In this document: positions 1-10,958 of the stretch, in pieces | Layout of the letters: each line of letters begins with the position of its first letter | Position numbering within the stretch: the stretch's first letter is position 1 | The notes under the pieces: generated by a model | Database searches by the model: none | What the model was told of the DNA's origin: nothing | The model's input: only the letters and a program-made list of their open reading frames with translations | Made by a program: the position numbers and the translations under genes | Source of the DNA: Akkermansiaceae bacterium UBA5689 | GTDB lineage: Bacteria > Verrucomicrobiota > Verrucomicrobiia > Verrucomicrobiales > Akkermansiaceae | Length of the DNA: 64,000 nt | Assembly (NCBI GenBank): GCA_002420305.1 | Contig: DIHT01000165.1 | Coordinates: 44,811 to 108,810, forward strand | Direction of reading: 5' to 3'

Positions 1-1819
1 GTCTGGCTGAAAGGGCGAAAATTCTTCCAGGACGCTCTGGGTTGCTTTGCCCAATTATGTCACAGATGTAGAGGTCGCCATCGGTTCCGAATACGAGGTC
101 AGTTGCCATGGTGCCCCAGATCAGTTTTTGCGGAGTTTCCATTCTCATGCCGGCACCTTCTCTAGTGAGCTGGAAAGACCAGGTTCCAGAGCTTTCCGGG
201 GTGCCACTGTTATCGCACAGAAGAAAGGAGTTTAGTAAGCGATCAGGAAAGCCCGTTCCGGGATGATAGGTGAGTCCTGCGGGGTTAACAGTGAGGACAC
301 CAACGGGAGGGAGAAGAAAAGCTGCTTGGTTGTTGTGAAAGGTGTCCCATTGGCGCTCTTGCATCCACTGATTTACAGGTCGCTTGGAATAGCCTATTTC
401 TCGATGGAAAGTATGGAGGTTCTCATGGCCCGTACGCCATCCGCTGTCCGCACCCTCGACAACGTAGATGACTCGAGATTTGTCACCCTGGCTAGAATCG
501 CTATCTACCGTCACAGGATTGCCCCAGCGATCGAAGGCGATGCCCTGAGGATCTCGCAATCCAGTATGAACGACTTCAAAGTTCGAGCCATCTGGATCGA
601 ACCGGTAAACTGCGCCCTGATCATTATAAGAGAATCGGCGGCCTTCCTGCGTCGAGACATTCATGGCCCGGTCGCCCACGGTTCCATAAATCCGGCCGTC
701 AGGTCCCTGCGCGAATCCGTCGAGACCATGTCCTGCCAGCGAAATTCTTGGTCCAAAACCGGAGAGTAACTTCTTCTGCTCGTCCGCCTTTCCGTCCTTA
801 TCCGTATCGCGAAAGGACCAGATATGAGGAATGCAGGCAAAATAGACTCTCTCGTCGAGAGAGAAGACGCCACCTGCTGCTCCATCGAGGAGGTCGTCAA
901 ATCCATCAGCGTAAATCGTATTCTGGTCGGCGATGCCATCTTTGTCGCTGTCTTTCAGAAGGCGAATTCTGTCGGAGCGATCGGTCATTTTTGCGATGGG
1001 ATACCGGTGATTCCATTTCTGGTGAAGTTTCCTCCTGTCGTTTAGCGTCACGGCGGCGAGATCGTCGTTGAGCCAGTAGGGGTGGTCTCTCGTGCTTGGT
1101 ATGCAATGCCCGGAACGATGCGTTTCTGTTACAAGCAGGTTGCCGTCCGTATCGATGGAAAGGGCATTTGGAGAATAAAGGCCGTGATCTGCATAGGTAG
1201 CGAAGATCTTAAGATTGCCCTCCTTTGGAATCTGTAATCCTGGTATCAGGGAGGTGGCAGTAAGCCCCGGAATCACTGGAAGGCCATTCTTGGTAGCAGG
1301 GGGGAATGAGGGTTCTGGTTTGTTACTGAACAGGATATGGTCAATCAGGATGTAACCGTGCGGGCGAGTTGAGGCATCGACAAGCCTCAGGGCGCCCTCC
1401 TTCCCGATGAGAGCGCTGACGTCCCACGTCTTCGGGAGCATGTTGTAATCGGACTGACCAATGGCCTCTCTTACAATTTTTTTATCCACTAGAAGCTGAA
1501 TGGAGGTGAGTCCCTTCAGGTTCCCACCCCCGATCAAAAAACTGATGTAGGATTTTCTAATAGTGAAGGGGGATGAGGTCAGCGAACCCATCCCTTTGGA
1601 GCCCTGAGTAAAGGAGCTAGCGAAGGATTCCCCTGCAAACCCGGTAACTTCGCCAGGCTGGTTTCCGCCTTGCGTGGAAGAGGCAGATTCCCCAAACGCG
1701 TTGCCTGTCATGCGCCATGCTTCGAAGTCTCCCTTCTCGAAGTCTTCAAACAGGGTTTGCTCTGCCGCTAAAATTACTGTTAGAGACAGGGAAAAGAGGA
1801 TGGAGGAAAGCAGAGCCAT
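1..1819 (-). CDS. Secreted PVC-type propeller protein, 3' end beyond window (partial)
   Basis: An open frame of 606 codons runs from an ATG at 1819 to the left edge without a stop, so the C-terminus is missing. Residues 1-19 form a hydrophobic signal peptide. Residues about 22-155 (DFE..DFEAW, FLIGGG, TWDVSALIGK, ILIDHILF) resemble the beta-sandwich module found in GH32-type and other secreted PVC proteins. From about residue 190 a propeller begins (YSPNALSIDTDGNLLVTET, DSDKDGIADQ, GLDGFAQGPDGRIYG, GLRDPQGIAFDRWGN), as in the PVC heme-binding or membrane-bound dehydrogenase-like proteins. A CxxCH cytochrome domain would be expected further downstream, outside the window. It lies 97 bp after ligA on the same strand. 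The family call is good; the substrate is unknown. Confidence 0.85.
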   Translation of the reverse strand, partial: MALLSSILFSLSLTVILAAEQTLFEDFEKGDFEAWRMTGNAFGESASSTQGGNQPGEVTGFAGESFASSFTQGSKGMGSLTSSPFTIRKSYISFLIGGGNLKGLTSIQLLVDKKIVREAIGQSDYNMLPKTWDVSALIGKEGALRLVDASTRPHGYILIDHILFSNKPEPSFPPATKNGLPVIPGLTATSLIPGLQIPKEGNLKIFATYADHGLYSPNALSIDTDGNLLVTETHRSGHCIPSTRDHPYWLNDDLAAVTLNDRRKLHQKWNHRYPIAKMTDRSDRIRLLKDSDKDGIADQNTIYADGFDDLLDGAAGGVFSLDERVYFACIPHIWSFRDTDKDGKADEQKKLLSGFGPRISLAGHGLDGFAQGPDGRIYGTVGDRAMNVSTQEGRRFSYNDQGAVYRFDPDGSNFEVVHTGLRDPQGIAFDRWGNPVTVDSDSSQGDKSRVIYVVEGADSGWRTGHENLHTFHREIGYSKRPVNQWMQERQWDTFHNNQAAFLLPPVGVLTVNPAGLTYHPGTGFPDRLLNSFLLCDNSGTPESSGTWSFQLTREGAGMRMETPQKLIWGTMATDLVFGTDGDLYICDIIGQSNPERPGRIFALSAR

Positions 1820-1916
1820 CGAGTTTAATTGGGGCTGAATACGGCCCCCATGGGGCGGAGGCAATTGGACCAGAGCTATAATGTCAAGGTGTGTCTAGGG
1901 CTACGGCTGGGAGCTC

Positions 1917-4193
<2,277 letters not shown>

Positions 4194-4251
4194 TCATCAG
4201 GTGGGGAAACCCCAATCACAAGACGGAGGGATCTCCTGAGATGGCCGATAG

Positions 4252-4659
4252 CTAATGCGCTGGTTTCCGCAGGGTATCGAGAGGTTTGCAGATCAGGGCC
4301 CCAGCAAAACACCCGAGGAGGTCTGCAACCCAGTCACCAAGGTCATTGCCTGAACGGCCAGGGATCCAGGATTGATGCCATTCGTCGATGGCCCCGATCA
4401 TAGCAAGGGCAATGACGACAACGACGAGGTTGTGGCGCCACGAGCAGGATCCACGAAGATGCAGTGCGATTGACAGGAGGACGGCTCCGATCAGGAAATA
4501 CACAAAGTGAAGAATCTTATCAAATCCTGGCAGATCAAGGATGCTGACTTCCGGAGGCGGTCTGCCTGAGAGGATCCACAGGATAAGAGCCCACAAAGCG
4601 AACGCTAAGAGCCATAGGCGGCTCTTCCGCAAAAGAGAGGGGAACCCGGCGGCAGGCAT
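4252..4659 (-). CDS. VanZ-like family membrane protein
   Basis: A 135-residue membrane protein with about four hydrophobic segments. It shows the VanZ-family signature: a D-K-x-x-H motif (FDKILHFVYF) near residue 46, then the DEWHQSWIPGRSGNDLGDWVAD block near residues 90-112. VanZ relatives are linked to teicoplanin resistance in enterococci, but most members have no known role. The ATG at 4659 overlaps the TGA of the upstream antitoxin gene by one base (ATGA), so translation is probably coupled to the toxin-antitoxin pair. The reason for that coupling is not evident. Confidence 0.85.
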   Translation of the reverse strand: MPAAGFPSLLRKSRLWLLAFALWALILWILSGRPPPEVSILDLPGFDKILHFVYFLIGAVLLSIALHLRGSCSWRHNLVVVVIALAMIGAIDEWHQSWIPGRSGNDLGDWVADLLGCFAGALICKPLDTLRKPAH

Positions 4660-4937
4660 CAGCGGTCGTCACCGCGTTGTTCAACCTCCAGTCGTTCCGC
4701 GAGCCACTGCTTCATCATGGACTGATAATTGAGGAACCGCTCTCTCGCAATACGCTTGATTCGGGAGAGCATTCTGGGATCGAACCGTAGAGTGATAGTC
4801 GTTGATTCGCGGCCGTCAGGAACGTGCTCGGACGCTTTCATCAGCTGGGGCATCAGTTCGTGGCCTTTCCAGAACTCGGCTTCCTCGGCCTCACTCGAAA
4901 AGTCAGGGATTTCACCCCATGTAGAAATGGATTTCAT
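4659..4937 (-). CDS. CopG-type antitoxin, partner of BrnT-like toxin
   Basis: A 92-residue protein. The N-terminal part (IPDFSSEAEEAEFWKGHEL) matches the start of CopG-type antitoxins. A ribbon-helix-helix-like segment follows (TTITLRFDPRMLSRIKRIA), which in this class binds the operon promoter. It lies 3 bp downstream of the BrnT-like toxin gene on the same strand, which is the usual toxin-first order of brnTA loci. Antitoxins of this type bind and neutralise the RNase toxin and repress the operon. Start ATG at 4937. Confidence 0.8.
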   Translation of the reverse strand: MKSISTWGEIPDFSSEAEEAEFWKGHELMPQLMKASEHVPDGRESTTITLRFDPRMLSRIKRIARERFLNYQSMMKQWLAERLEVEQRGDDR

Positions 4938-4940
4938 GCT

Positions 4941-5219
4941 CTACTTGTATTCAGCATATTTACGATCGTAGTACCTCCGCTCGCCCTCAGTGAGATCCCT
5001 CACAGCTACAACGCGAACTTTTTTGCCGTCGGACCAGAAGCAGAGAAACAGGTAACGGTCTTCAACAGTGCGGCCGAGTGCATAATAGCGGGTTTCCCCA
5101 TCACTGCGATCCCGATCAGGGAGGAACCTGACCGAAAAAGGGTCTTCGAGGGCCTCTTCGATCTCGCGGGGCTTTATGTCCTTTAGATCGAAGTGAACAT
5201 CCAACAGGTCGAGTTCCAT
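4941..5219 (-). CDS. brnT: BrnT-like ribonuclease toxin (type II TA)
   Basis: A 92-residue protein resembling BrnT, a RelE-fold RNase toxin. The recognisable part is the C-terminal half: ETRYYALGRT, then YLFLCFWSDG, VRVVAVRDLT and ERRYYDRKY, matching the family pattern E-x-R...G...R-x-L...R-x-x-x-A-R...E-R-x-x-Y. The N-terminal half, which normally holds W-D-x-x-K and H-G, is divergent (LDVHFDLKDIKPREIEEAL); BrnT activity depends on such residues, so the toxin may be weak or altered. Start ATG at 5219. A CopG-type antitoxin follows directly. Confidence 0.7.
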   Translation of the reverse strand: MELDLLDVHFDLKDIKPREIEEALEDPFSVRFLPDRDRSDGETRYYALGRTVEDRYLFLCFWSDGKKVRVVAVRDLTEGERRYYDRKYAEYK

Positions 5220-5534
5220 CCAGGCCTCAAACCTAAGGTAAGGAGAGCCGTTTCCACAATGAAATAAGCGGGTTCTGAAGATGGATAAATAAAAGAGAGC
5301 GTATGATCGCCTTCTTTCTGAAGAAATGGGGCTAAAGAATCCACCGAGAGAGAGCAGAGGCTTGGGGCTATGCTGTCAGGGTCCTGCTTATCGAGGGCGA
5401 GAGCCTCCTCGCAAGGCATATGCTAAAGGATAGGGATGCCGGAACCGAATTGTGGCGATGCCAATCTTCCTCAGTTGCGCTAGATAATGCGGTGTGAGCC
5501 TCTAGGCTCACAATTGAGGTGATAACTTTGTGGA
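5220..5534. other. Intergenic stretch without a convincing gene
   Basis: About 315 bases between the brnT start and the DUF4340 stop. It must carry the promoter of the toxin-antitoxin operon and the 3' end of the ABC operon. The only clear structure is the 8-bp inverted repeat at 5493-5512. A 78-codon minus-strand frame reaches into brnT in another reading frame and looks spurious. I see no other gene. Confidence 0.6.
5493..5512 (-). terminator. Inverted repeat downstream of the ABC operon
   Basis: A perfect 8-bp stem (TGTGAGCC / GGCTCACA) with the 4-base loop TCTA, starting about 22 bases after the DUF4340 stop on the minus strand. No T tract follows on that strand, so it is a weak candidate for an intrinsic terminator. 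It could instead protect the 3' end of the mRNA. Confidence 0.35.
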
Positions 5535-7577
5535 TCAAGGCTCCGCGGTATCGAGTAGGGAGCTTTTCAAGCTGGAGTAGGCTTCGAAACCAATGACGAA
5601 GTAGTTGGGATTGCCTGTGACTTTGCCGTAGAATATTCTATTTCTGGGGGAAGAGCTGGCCGCAGCGAGTTCAAAAGAGGATTCACGGAATCCCTTCAGC
5701 TCACCCTCCTCATCAAGTTCTTGAAAGATTGCGGTCAGTCGAAAGCTTGGGGAGCGCAGGGCGCGGGCGGCAGCAGGGCTAGCCGGGTTCAGCCATTGCT
5801 CAACACGTAGTTCCTCCATGAACTTGAGGAATTGATTGGCCCGATGCTTGTTCAGCTCAGGAGTTACATCCTCTTCGTACTGGCGGGCGCTCCACTCCTC
5901 AGACAAGAATTTGTATTTTAGAGTCAGAGCAGGATCTCCGAGGGGAACAGAAATGGGGAAATGCTCTATCTTCATGGCGCTGAGATCAACAATTGAGAAC
6001 GGCATGAGTAAAGAGTCCTGCCATTGGTAGACTTCGGCCGCTATGGAGGTATAGCTTGCCGGGCTGATCTCTGCGACCGTTGAGGTTCCCTGCCTCATGG
6101 CGAAGCACCGTCCTTCTGGTGAGCGGCCAAAGATGATGTCGACTGGTTCGCCTTTCTTCAGCTCAAGGAGGATTCTTTTTTTCGGGGGGGAAAGCCCGTA
6201 ACGGGATAGGTTGGCAGCGGCATTCGAAGCAAAGCCGACAACTTCATCGCGTGTAAGAGATGCTAAAACCTTTGCAACGCGGGCTTCGTTAGCGGGCGAT
6301 ACCTGATTCTTCTCCTGAAGGGTCCATCGAGGGCGTCCGGTCCGGTCTTTTCCAAGGAACACATGAATCGTAGAAGACCGTGTGGACTGATGGATGGTCA
6401 AGGATCTAAGAGCAGAGATTTCGAAGTCGGCGAGTGTTCTATCCCTGAGTTGATCAACCTTGAGGGGGAGCTGTGCAAGCGAGATTCCACCGGCTACGGG
6501 ATTGCGAGGCAGCTCAAATACAAGTCCCGGCCGCTCTTCCGAGGTTGCAAGCACTGTGTCAGCCTCGGGAGGAGCAGGAGGCTCAATTGTCACAATGGTC
6601 GAGGAAGATGATTGGCCGGTTCCGGCACCTTTCGAAGTGAGTTCAAGTTGGAGTAAAAATGCTCCAGGTGGACGCGGTGGAATGGTGATTGATTTTCGTT
6701 CATGTATCCGAATTGCTCTCATCTGGGAGAGTCCAACGATAAGACCATTCACCATGGCGGGCTTGGTTCTCGTTTCGAGGGGTTTCATCATGCGCCACAC
6801 GGAGGATTGATCAGGACTTCTACTGAGCATGATTTCTCTTCCTTCTGATCGAATCCTGATACCCGAAATACTTTTCTGATCTATGAGAACAGGATGATGG
6901 TCGCGAAGCCGACTCAGGCCACGATCAAGAATACGACGAATATTGAATGGGATCTTTTTTGGGGTAGAACAGACATAAACATGATTATCCAATGACTTCT
7001 CCCGGGGTTTCACGAAGAACGTCTCGTGGAGGTGGCCATCCTCCTCGTCCAGGCGGTGCCATGCCGATCGCCGGCCTACGGTAAAATCCGCGAGAATCTG
7101 GCCGCCCCCCCCCTTGAGTGTTATCTGGTATGGGCCGGCGTTGGAAGCGGAGGCGCGTATCCCGCTCTCTTCCTCCGTTATCGCTCTGCTCTTGAAGCTA
7201 TCTTCTATCCGGAGGTGGCGAGCAGCGTAAATGATGGTCTGAAGGATGGCGTAATCAGCGCGGTCTCGCACCGGTGTAATCATTTGCCAGACTCCTTGGC
7301 GCTTTACGAATCTGGTTCGATCGCTCTCTCCTTTTTGAATGATCAGCTCTTCAACATCGCTGAGGTCAAAATCGGAGTAAAGCAAGCCGCCTGCAGGTTC
7401 AGAAGTGGTTCCGAATATGATTCCGAGATCCTTGTTGCTAAGGTGTATGGCAGCCATGCTGCCTGCCATAATGGCAATGATCGCAAGAATCAGGGTGAAC
7501 CTTCGGGAAAGCATGGTGCCGATAGATGAACTATAATAGCGAGCTTGAGGACGATCTGTTGATTCCTGAGTTCCCAA
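5535..7577 (-). CDS. DUF4340 domain-containing membrane-anchored protein
   Basis: A 680-residue protein with one N-terminal membrane helix (about residues 27-45) and a large exported part. The exported part consists of repeated beta-rich modules of the pattern W.M..P...RAD...V..L...L, seen near residues 75-125, 240-300, 395-450 and again near 560-610. This is the DUF4340 fold, present here in about four copies. DUF4340 proteins commonly sit beside GldG-like ABC transport proteins, as here. The listed start is a TTG directly after the gldG-like TAG. An ATG 21 codons later (at 7514), just before the membrane helix, is an equally good start. Neither has a clear ribosome-binding site. It probably works outside the membrane with the ABC complex; substrate unknown. 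Confidence 0.85.
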   Translation of the reverse strand: MGTQESTDRPQARYYSSSIGTMLSRRFTLILAIIAIMAGSMAAIHLSNKDLGIIFGTTSEPAGGLLYSDFDLSDVEELIIQKGESDRTRFVKRQGVWQMITPVRDRADYAILQTIIYAARHLRIEDSFKSRAITEEESGIRASASNAGPYQITLKGGGGQILADFTVGRRSAWHRLDEEDGHLHETFFVKPREKSLDNHVYVCSTPKKIPFNIRRILDRGLSRLRDHHPVLIDQKSISGIRIRSEGREIMLSRSPDQSSVWRMMKPLETRTKPAMVNGLIVGLSQMRAIRIHERKSITIPPRPPGAFLLQLELTSKGAGTGQSSSSTIVTIEPPAPPEADTVLATSEERPGLVFELPRNPVAGGISLAQLPLKVDQLRDRTLADFEISALRSLTIHQSTRSSTIHVFLGKDRTGRPRWTLQEKNQVSPANEARVAKVLASLTRDEVVGFASNAAANLSRYGLSPPKKRILLELKKGEPVDIIFGRSPEGRCFAMRQGTSTVAEISPASYTSIAAEVYQWQDSLLMPFSIVDLSAMKIEHFPISVPLGDPALTLKYKFLSEEWSARQYEEDVTPELNKHRANQFLKFMEELRVEQWLNPASPAAARALRSPSFRLTAIFQELDEEGELKGFRESSFELAAASSSPRNRIFYGKVTGNPNYFVIGFEAYSSLKSSLLDTAEP

Positions 7578-9122
7578 CTAGGAGCGTCGACTATTCCAGA
7601 CAAAGAGTGAGATCAGGAGGAAGAGCCCCGGTATGAAGAACAGGTTGAGCTTGTTAACAAAGGATACTTTCTGGGAGGAGAGGAGAAGCTTGTAGTAGCG
7701 AATTGGTTTTGGGCCAATTCCGGAAAGCTCCTCTCGGCCGATGAGCCAGTTGCTAGTATTTCGCAGGAAGTCAATATGCTCCTTCTGCCTGCTTCGGGGC
7801 CGCAGGAAGTCCTTGTTGGCCACGATAATCATGCGAGACGTGCTGTCCGCGGTCCGCTCGTTGCGCTCATTACCGCGGGAAACTGAGGCTGCAAGATAGT
7901 GTGGGCCGGGTAGAGGGCTCGAGCCGTCAAGCGGTTGAGCGGTAACGCTCTCGTTCGCAGAGATTAGGGCAAGGGGAAGGATTTGTCTTAGTTCGAGATC
8001 TTCGGCGTTCTCCCTCAATTCCAGTGACGAGGTCGCCCCCTCGAACAGGGTAGAGGCATTGCCAAGATCTCCCACCGCTGCCGCGTTGGTGAAGGTGGAG
8101 GGAATATCGAAGGCTCTCTGGCTTCCTTTTGTCGTCGACAAACGCACCGCTCTCGGAGTCACCCCGTGCTCTCTCAGGAAGGCGCGAATATTGGGAGGTT
8201 GTTCCTTAATGGTAGGATCCAAAACTACGAAGAGAGCTGCTTTTGGTCGTTTCCAATAGTTGCGGAGGGCATCCATCTCTTGCGTGTTAAGATCGAAGCG
8301 GGGGGCAACCAAGGCGACCCCGGCTGCATCATCGGGTATTTGATCGAGTCCTGAGATTTTGAATGGTGCTATCTCGATGTTCAGGCTGGCAAATGTTCGG
8401 CTCAGAAAAGCCCAGGGGGCATCTTCTTCAGATCCCCCAATCTGGCTTTTATCAGCTACAAAATACATGCGGCGGGGGTCGCCCTCGAGAGCACGGCGGA
8501 GGGAGGCTGTTATCTGGTCCTCGTCCCGGTAACCAATCAGTCGCCGCCCCCTTCGCTGGTCGTTGCTGAAAACCAGCATATCTTGAACGGGGATAAACCG
8601 AATGTGAGCTTTCCGCATTTCTTCCTCGTTTCGTTCGGGGGTCTCGGATCTGCTGCTCGTAGCAAGAGAGGGTAGAGCGTTGATGATGATGGTGTCTTCA
8701 ACAAACGCGGTGTCGTATTTGTCTGCGATCGCGATCGCGGTATCGCTGTCGCGCACATAGTCTATCAACTGAACCTGGATTGCGCCCTTGCTGAGGCGTT
8801 CGTAGGCGTGGAGTAAAGAGGAGAGTCTCGGATAGTGAGCAGAATTTCTCCGGACTGCGGCGATAATCTCAACAGGGCTTTCCCGCGTGCTGAAAGACTT
8901 GGATTGCAACAGGCTACGAGTCTGATTGGAGAGGGAAAAGGTCTTGTCCTGACTGAGGTCCCAGACTGATGGATGAGTGCCCGCAAAGTAATTCAGGGAG
9001 AGTAGAATGATCAGGCTAAGGCAAAGTTGCAGCAACATCATGCCGCCCTCTGATCTTGGACGCTTCCGACCTTCTTCTGATGGTAGGGTCTGCTCCTCGA
9101 TTTTGCCGGTTTTCTCAGTCAT
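7578..9122 (-). CDS. GldG-like ABC transporter auxiliary protein
   Basis: A 514-residue protein with a membrane helix near residues 28-47, a long extracytoplasmic domain, and a second helix at the very C-terminus (FFIPGLFLLISLFVW). This is the architecture of GldG-type ABC-system proteins (IFT52/GldG-like domain). The LNYFAGTHPSVWDLSQDKTFSLS segment is typical: it is the family block containing the W-D-L-S/T and F-S-L-S motifs. It lies third in an operon of ATPase, permease, GldG and DUF4340, 15 bp after the permease. In gliding Bacteroidetes this set supports motility; outside them the role is open. Start ATG at 9122. Confidence 0.88.
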   Translation of the reverse strand: MTEKTGKIEEQTLPSEEGRKRPRSEGGMMLLQLCLSLIILLSLNYFAGTHPSVWDLSQDKTFSLSNQTRSLLQSKSFSTRESPVEIIAAVRRNSAHYPRLSSLLHAYERLSKGAIQVQLIDYVRDSDTAIAIADKYDTAFVEDTIIINALPSLATSSRSETPERNEEEMRKAHIRFIPVQDMLVFSNDQRRGRRLIGYRDEDQITASLRRALEGDPRRMYFVADKSQIGGSEEDAPWAFLSRTFASLNIEIAPFKISGLDQIPDDAAGVALVAPRFDLNTQEMDALRNYWKRPKAALFVVLDPTIKEQPPNIRAFLREHGVTPRAVRLSTTKGSQRAFDIPSTFTNAAAVGDLGNASTLFEGATSSLELRENAEDLELRQILPLALISANESVTAQPLDGSSPLPGPHYLAASVSRGNERNERTADSTSRMIIVANKDFLRPRSRQKEHIDFLRNTSNWLIGREELSGIGPKPIRYYKLLLSSQKVSFVNKLNLFFIPGLFLLISLFVWNSRRS

Positions 9123-9137
9123 GACAGATCGTTGAGG

Positions 9138-9890
9138 TTAGCTTTTCCAGCGCCGGTAGTTGAGGGCGTGATGAGTCATGAAAAGCACGAAGGCGGCTGC
9201 GCTGAGGTAATAAATGATTGTGCTGCTGCTTATCAGTCCTCTTGAAAAGTCGCGGAGGTGTTCGCTGGCCGAGATGTGGTGAAACAGAGAGGCTGCGGGA
9301 AACTGATCCCCGTAGATTACAGTGATATATCCAAGAAAGTAATGGATAAAAAGTAGCCCCACCGTAATCACCCCAGCAATAATCTGGCTGGAAGTCAGTG
9401 ATGAAGCAAAAGTGCCAATGGCAATAAAGAGGGAGCCCATGAGCACGATCAGAAGAAATACTCCTCCCAGAGAGCCGGTGCTGAAGGGAGGGTCGAGATC
9501 AGTTAGGAGGCCAAAGATTTGAAATTGAAGGAAACTTGGAATCCAAAGAACAAGGTAGAAGCACAGGGTGGCGAGGTATTTGCCCAGAACGAGCTGTGCA
9601 GTCTGCACGGGCGCGGTCAGGAGGGTTTCTAGGGTACCTGCCCTCTCCTCTTCGGCAAAGAGGCGCATTGTAATCAGCGGAAAAAGGGCGAGAAAGTAGA
9701 ACCAGAACTGAGGCATGTGGAATACAATGTAAACCAAGCTCTCCGGGATTGGGGCGTCCTGAAGAGCCTTCATTGCGCTGGAGATCGACCAGCCCTGCAT
9801 AACCGTGACAAGAGAGAGAAGAATCCATCCAAATGGACTCTGGAAGAAGCCTCGGAATTCCTTGCGGAGAATAATCAAAACGGTGCCCAT
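9138..9890 (-). CDS. ABC-2 type transporter permease (GldF/NosY-like)
   Basis: About 250 residues with six hydrophobic segments. The start MGTVLIILRKEFRGFFQSP is the classic beginning of this permease family, so I place the start at ATG 9890, one base after the TGA of the ATPase gene. A longer frame upstream only overlaps the ATPase gene. The block FAEEERAGTLETLLTAPV after the second helix is the family's coupling segment. It forms the channel of the exporter with the neighbouring ATPase. In this operon it would also contact the GldG-like and DUF4340 proteins. Confidence 0.93.
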   Translation of the reverse strand: MGTVLIILRKEFRGFFQSPFGWILLSLVTVMQGWSISSAMKALQDAPIPESLVYIVFHMPQFWFYFLALFPLITMRLFAEEERAGTLETLLTAPVQTAQLVLGKYLATLCFYLVLWIPSFLQFQIFGLLTDLDPPFSTGSLGGVFLLIVLMGSLFIAIGTFASSLTSSQIIAGVITVGLLFIHYFLGYITVIYGDQFPAASLFHHISASEHLRDFSRGLISSSTIIYYLSAAAFVLFMTHHALNYRRWKS

Positions 9891-9891
9891 T

Positions 9892-10824
9892 TCAGTCCTT
9901 CCGCGTAAGTTCGACAAAAACATCCTCCAGCGTGGCCGCGTGACGATGCAGGCTGCGTAGAGGCCATCCTTCTTCCCGGGCAAGATTCGCAAGTCGCTCG
10001 CGGGTATCGGTTCCGGATTCAACAAGAATGGAGAATTCGCCCCAGTTTCCGCGATTCCTCTCGTGAATGACTTTCTTGACCTGGTCAAGGGCGCTCATTT
10101 TCTCCCGGGCTCTCTCGGGATCAGCCTTCACCTCTACGGAGATACGGCCAGCACTGCGCATCGTGGAAACGAGATTAGAGGGAGTATCCGAGGCGAGGAC
10201 GGTTCCTCCATCGATAATTACTATTTTGTCACAGATCATTTCCACCTCACTCAGAATATGGGTGGAAAGAAGGATCGTGTGGGACTCTCCAAGCTCCTTT
10301 ATGAGGTTTCGAATCGATCGAATCTGGTTTGGGTCGAGCCCATTCGTCGGTTCGTCGAGGATGAGCAGGGGTGGATCGTGAATTAGGGCGTCGGCCAGTC
10401 CTACCCGCTGACGGAACCCCTTGGATAGCGTCTTGATCATCTTGCGGCGGACATCTCCCAAGCCGCACCGCTCAATGACCTCATCCATACGGCGGCGAAG
10501 GGAATCTCCCCTTAGTCCCTTAATATGACCGCGAAACCGCAAATATTCACGTATTCGCATGTCTCGGTATAACGGGACCGATTCAGGAAGGTAGCCTATC
10601 CGGCGGCGGGTTTCCAGAGGATGTTCGCCTACGTCCAACCCATCAACGGTGGCGATCCCGCTGGTTGCGGGCAGAAACCCGGTCAGGATACGGATTGTGG
10701 TGGTCTTCCCGGCGCCATTTGGGCCTAGGAAGCCGACCACTTCGCCGTCCGCGGCCTCGAATGAGGCGCCTGATACCGCGGAATGTCGGCCGAACCGTTT
10801 GGTGAGATTGTCAACCTTGATCAT
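9892..10824 (-). CDS. ABC transporter ATP-binding protein (GldA-like)
   Basis: A 310-residue ATPase. It has Walker A (GPNGAGKTTT, about residue 35), a Q-loop region (GYLPESVPLY), the signature SKGFRQRVGLADAL, Walker B (LLILDEPTNGLDP) and the switch histidine (LLSTHIL). The length and the C-terminal regulatory extension fit the GldA/CcmA-type ATPases of ABC-2 exporters. It is the first gene of the four-gene ABC operon and is divergent from sucA. Start ATG at 10824. Confidence 0.95.
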   Translation of the reverse strand: MIKVDNLTKRFGRHSAVSGASFEAADGEVVGFLGPNGAGKTTTIRILTGFLPATSGIATVDGLDVGEHPLETRRRIGYLPESVPLYRDMRIREYLRFRGHIKGLRGDSLRRRMDEVIERCGLGDVRRKMIKTLSKGFRQRVGLADALIHDPPLLILDEPTNGLDPNQIRSIRNLIKELGESHTILLSTHILSEVEMICDKIVIIDGGTVLASDTPSNLVSTMRSAGRISVEVKADPERAREKMSALDQVKKVIHERNRGNWGEFSILVESGTDTRERLANLAREEGWPLRSLHRHAATLEDVFVELTRKD

Positions 10825-10858
10825 CTTGGGTATGACGAGAACCGGTTTGCATGTGCGA

Positions 10859-10886
10859 TTGACTCTCCGAGTAAGACACCTTAACT
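10859..10886 (+). promoter_or_regulatory. Candidate promoter of sucA-sucB
   Basis: TTGACT at 10859-10864 is a near-perfect -35 box. Sixteen bases later TTAACT is a poor -10 box. It lies in the 134-bp divergent region, 73 bases before the sucA ATG. Weak support. Confidence 0.3.
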
Positions 10887-10958
10887 AAAACGAAACGTGG
10901 CCGGCACCAAGGAAGAAAACCCCAAGAGCCGTCTGCGAACCCCTTCTGGTCACGCTCG

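Noticed and set aside
263..1106. Several plus- and minus-strand frames at the left end
   Set aside because: They are shadows of the continuous minus-strand propeller gene from 1819 to base 1.
5183..5419. A 78-codon minus-strand frame upstream of and overlapping brnT
   Set aside because: It overlaps brnT by 37 bases in another frame, has no recognisable motif and no start signal.
9891..10088. Upstream extension of the ABC permease frame
   Set aside because: It lies inside the ATPase gene; the family-typical start at 9890 follows the ATPase stop by one base.
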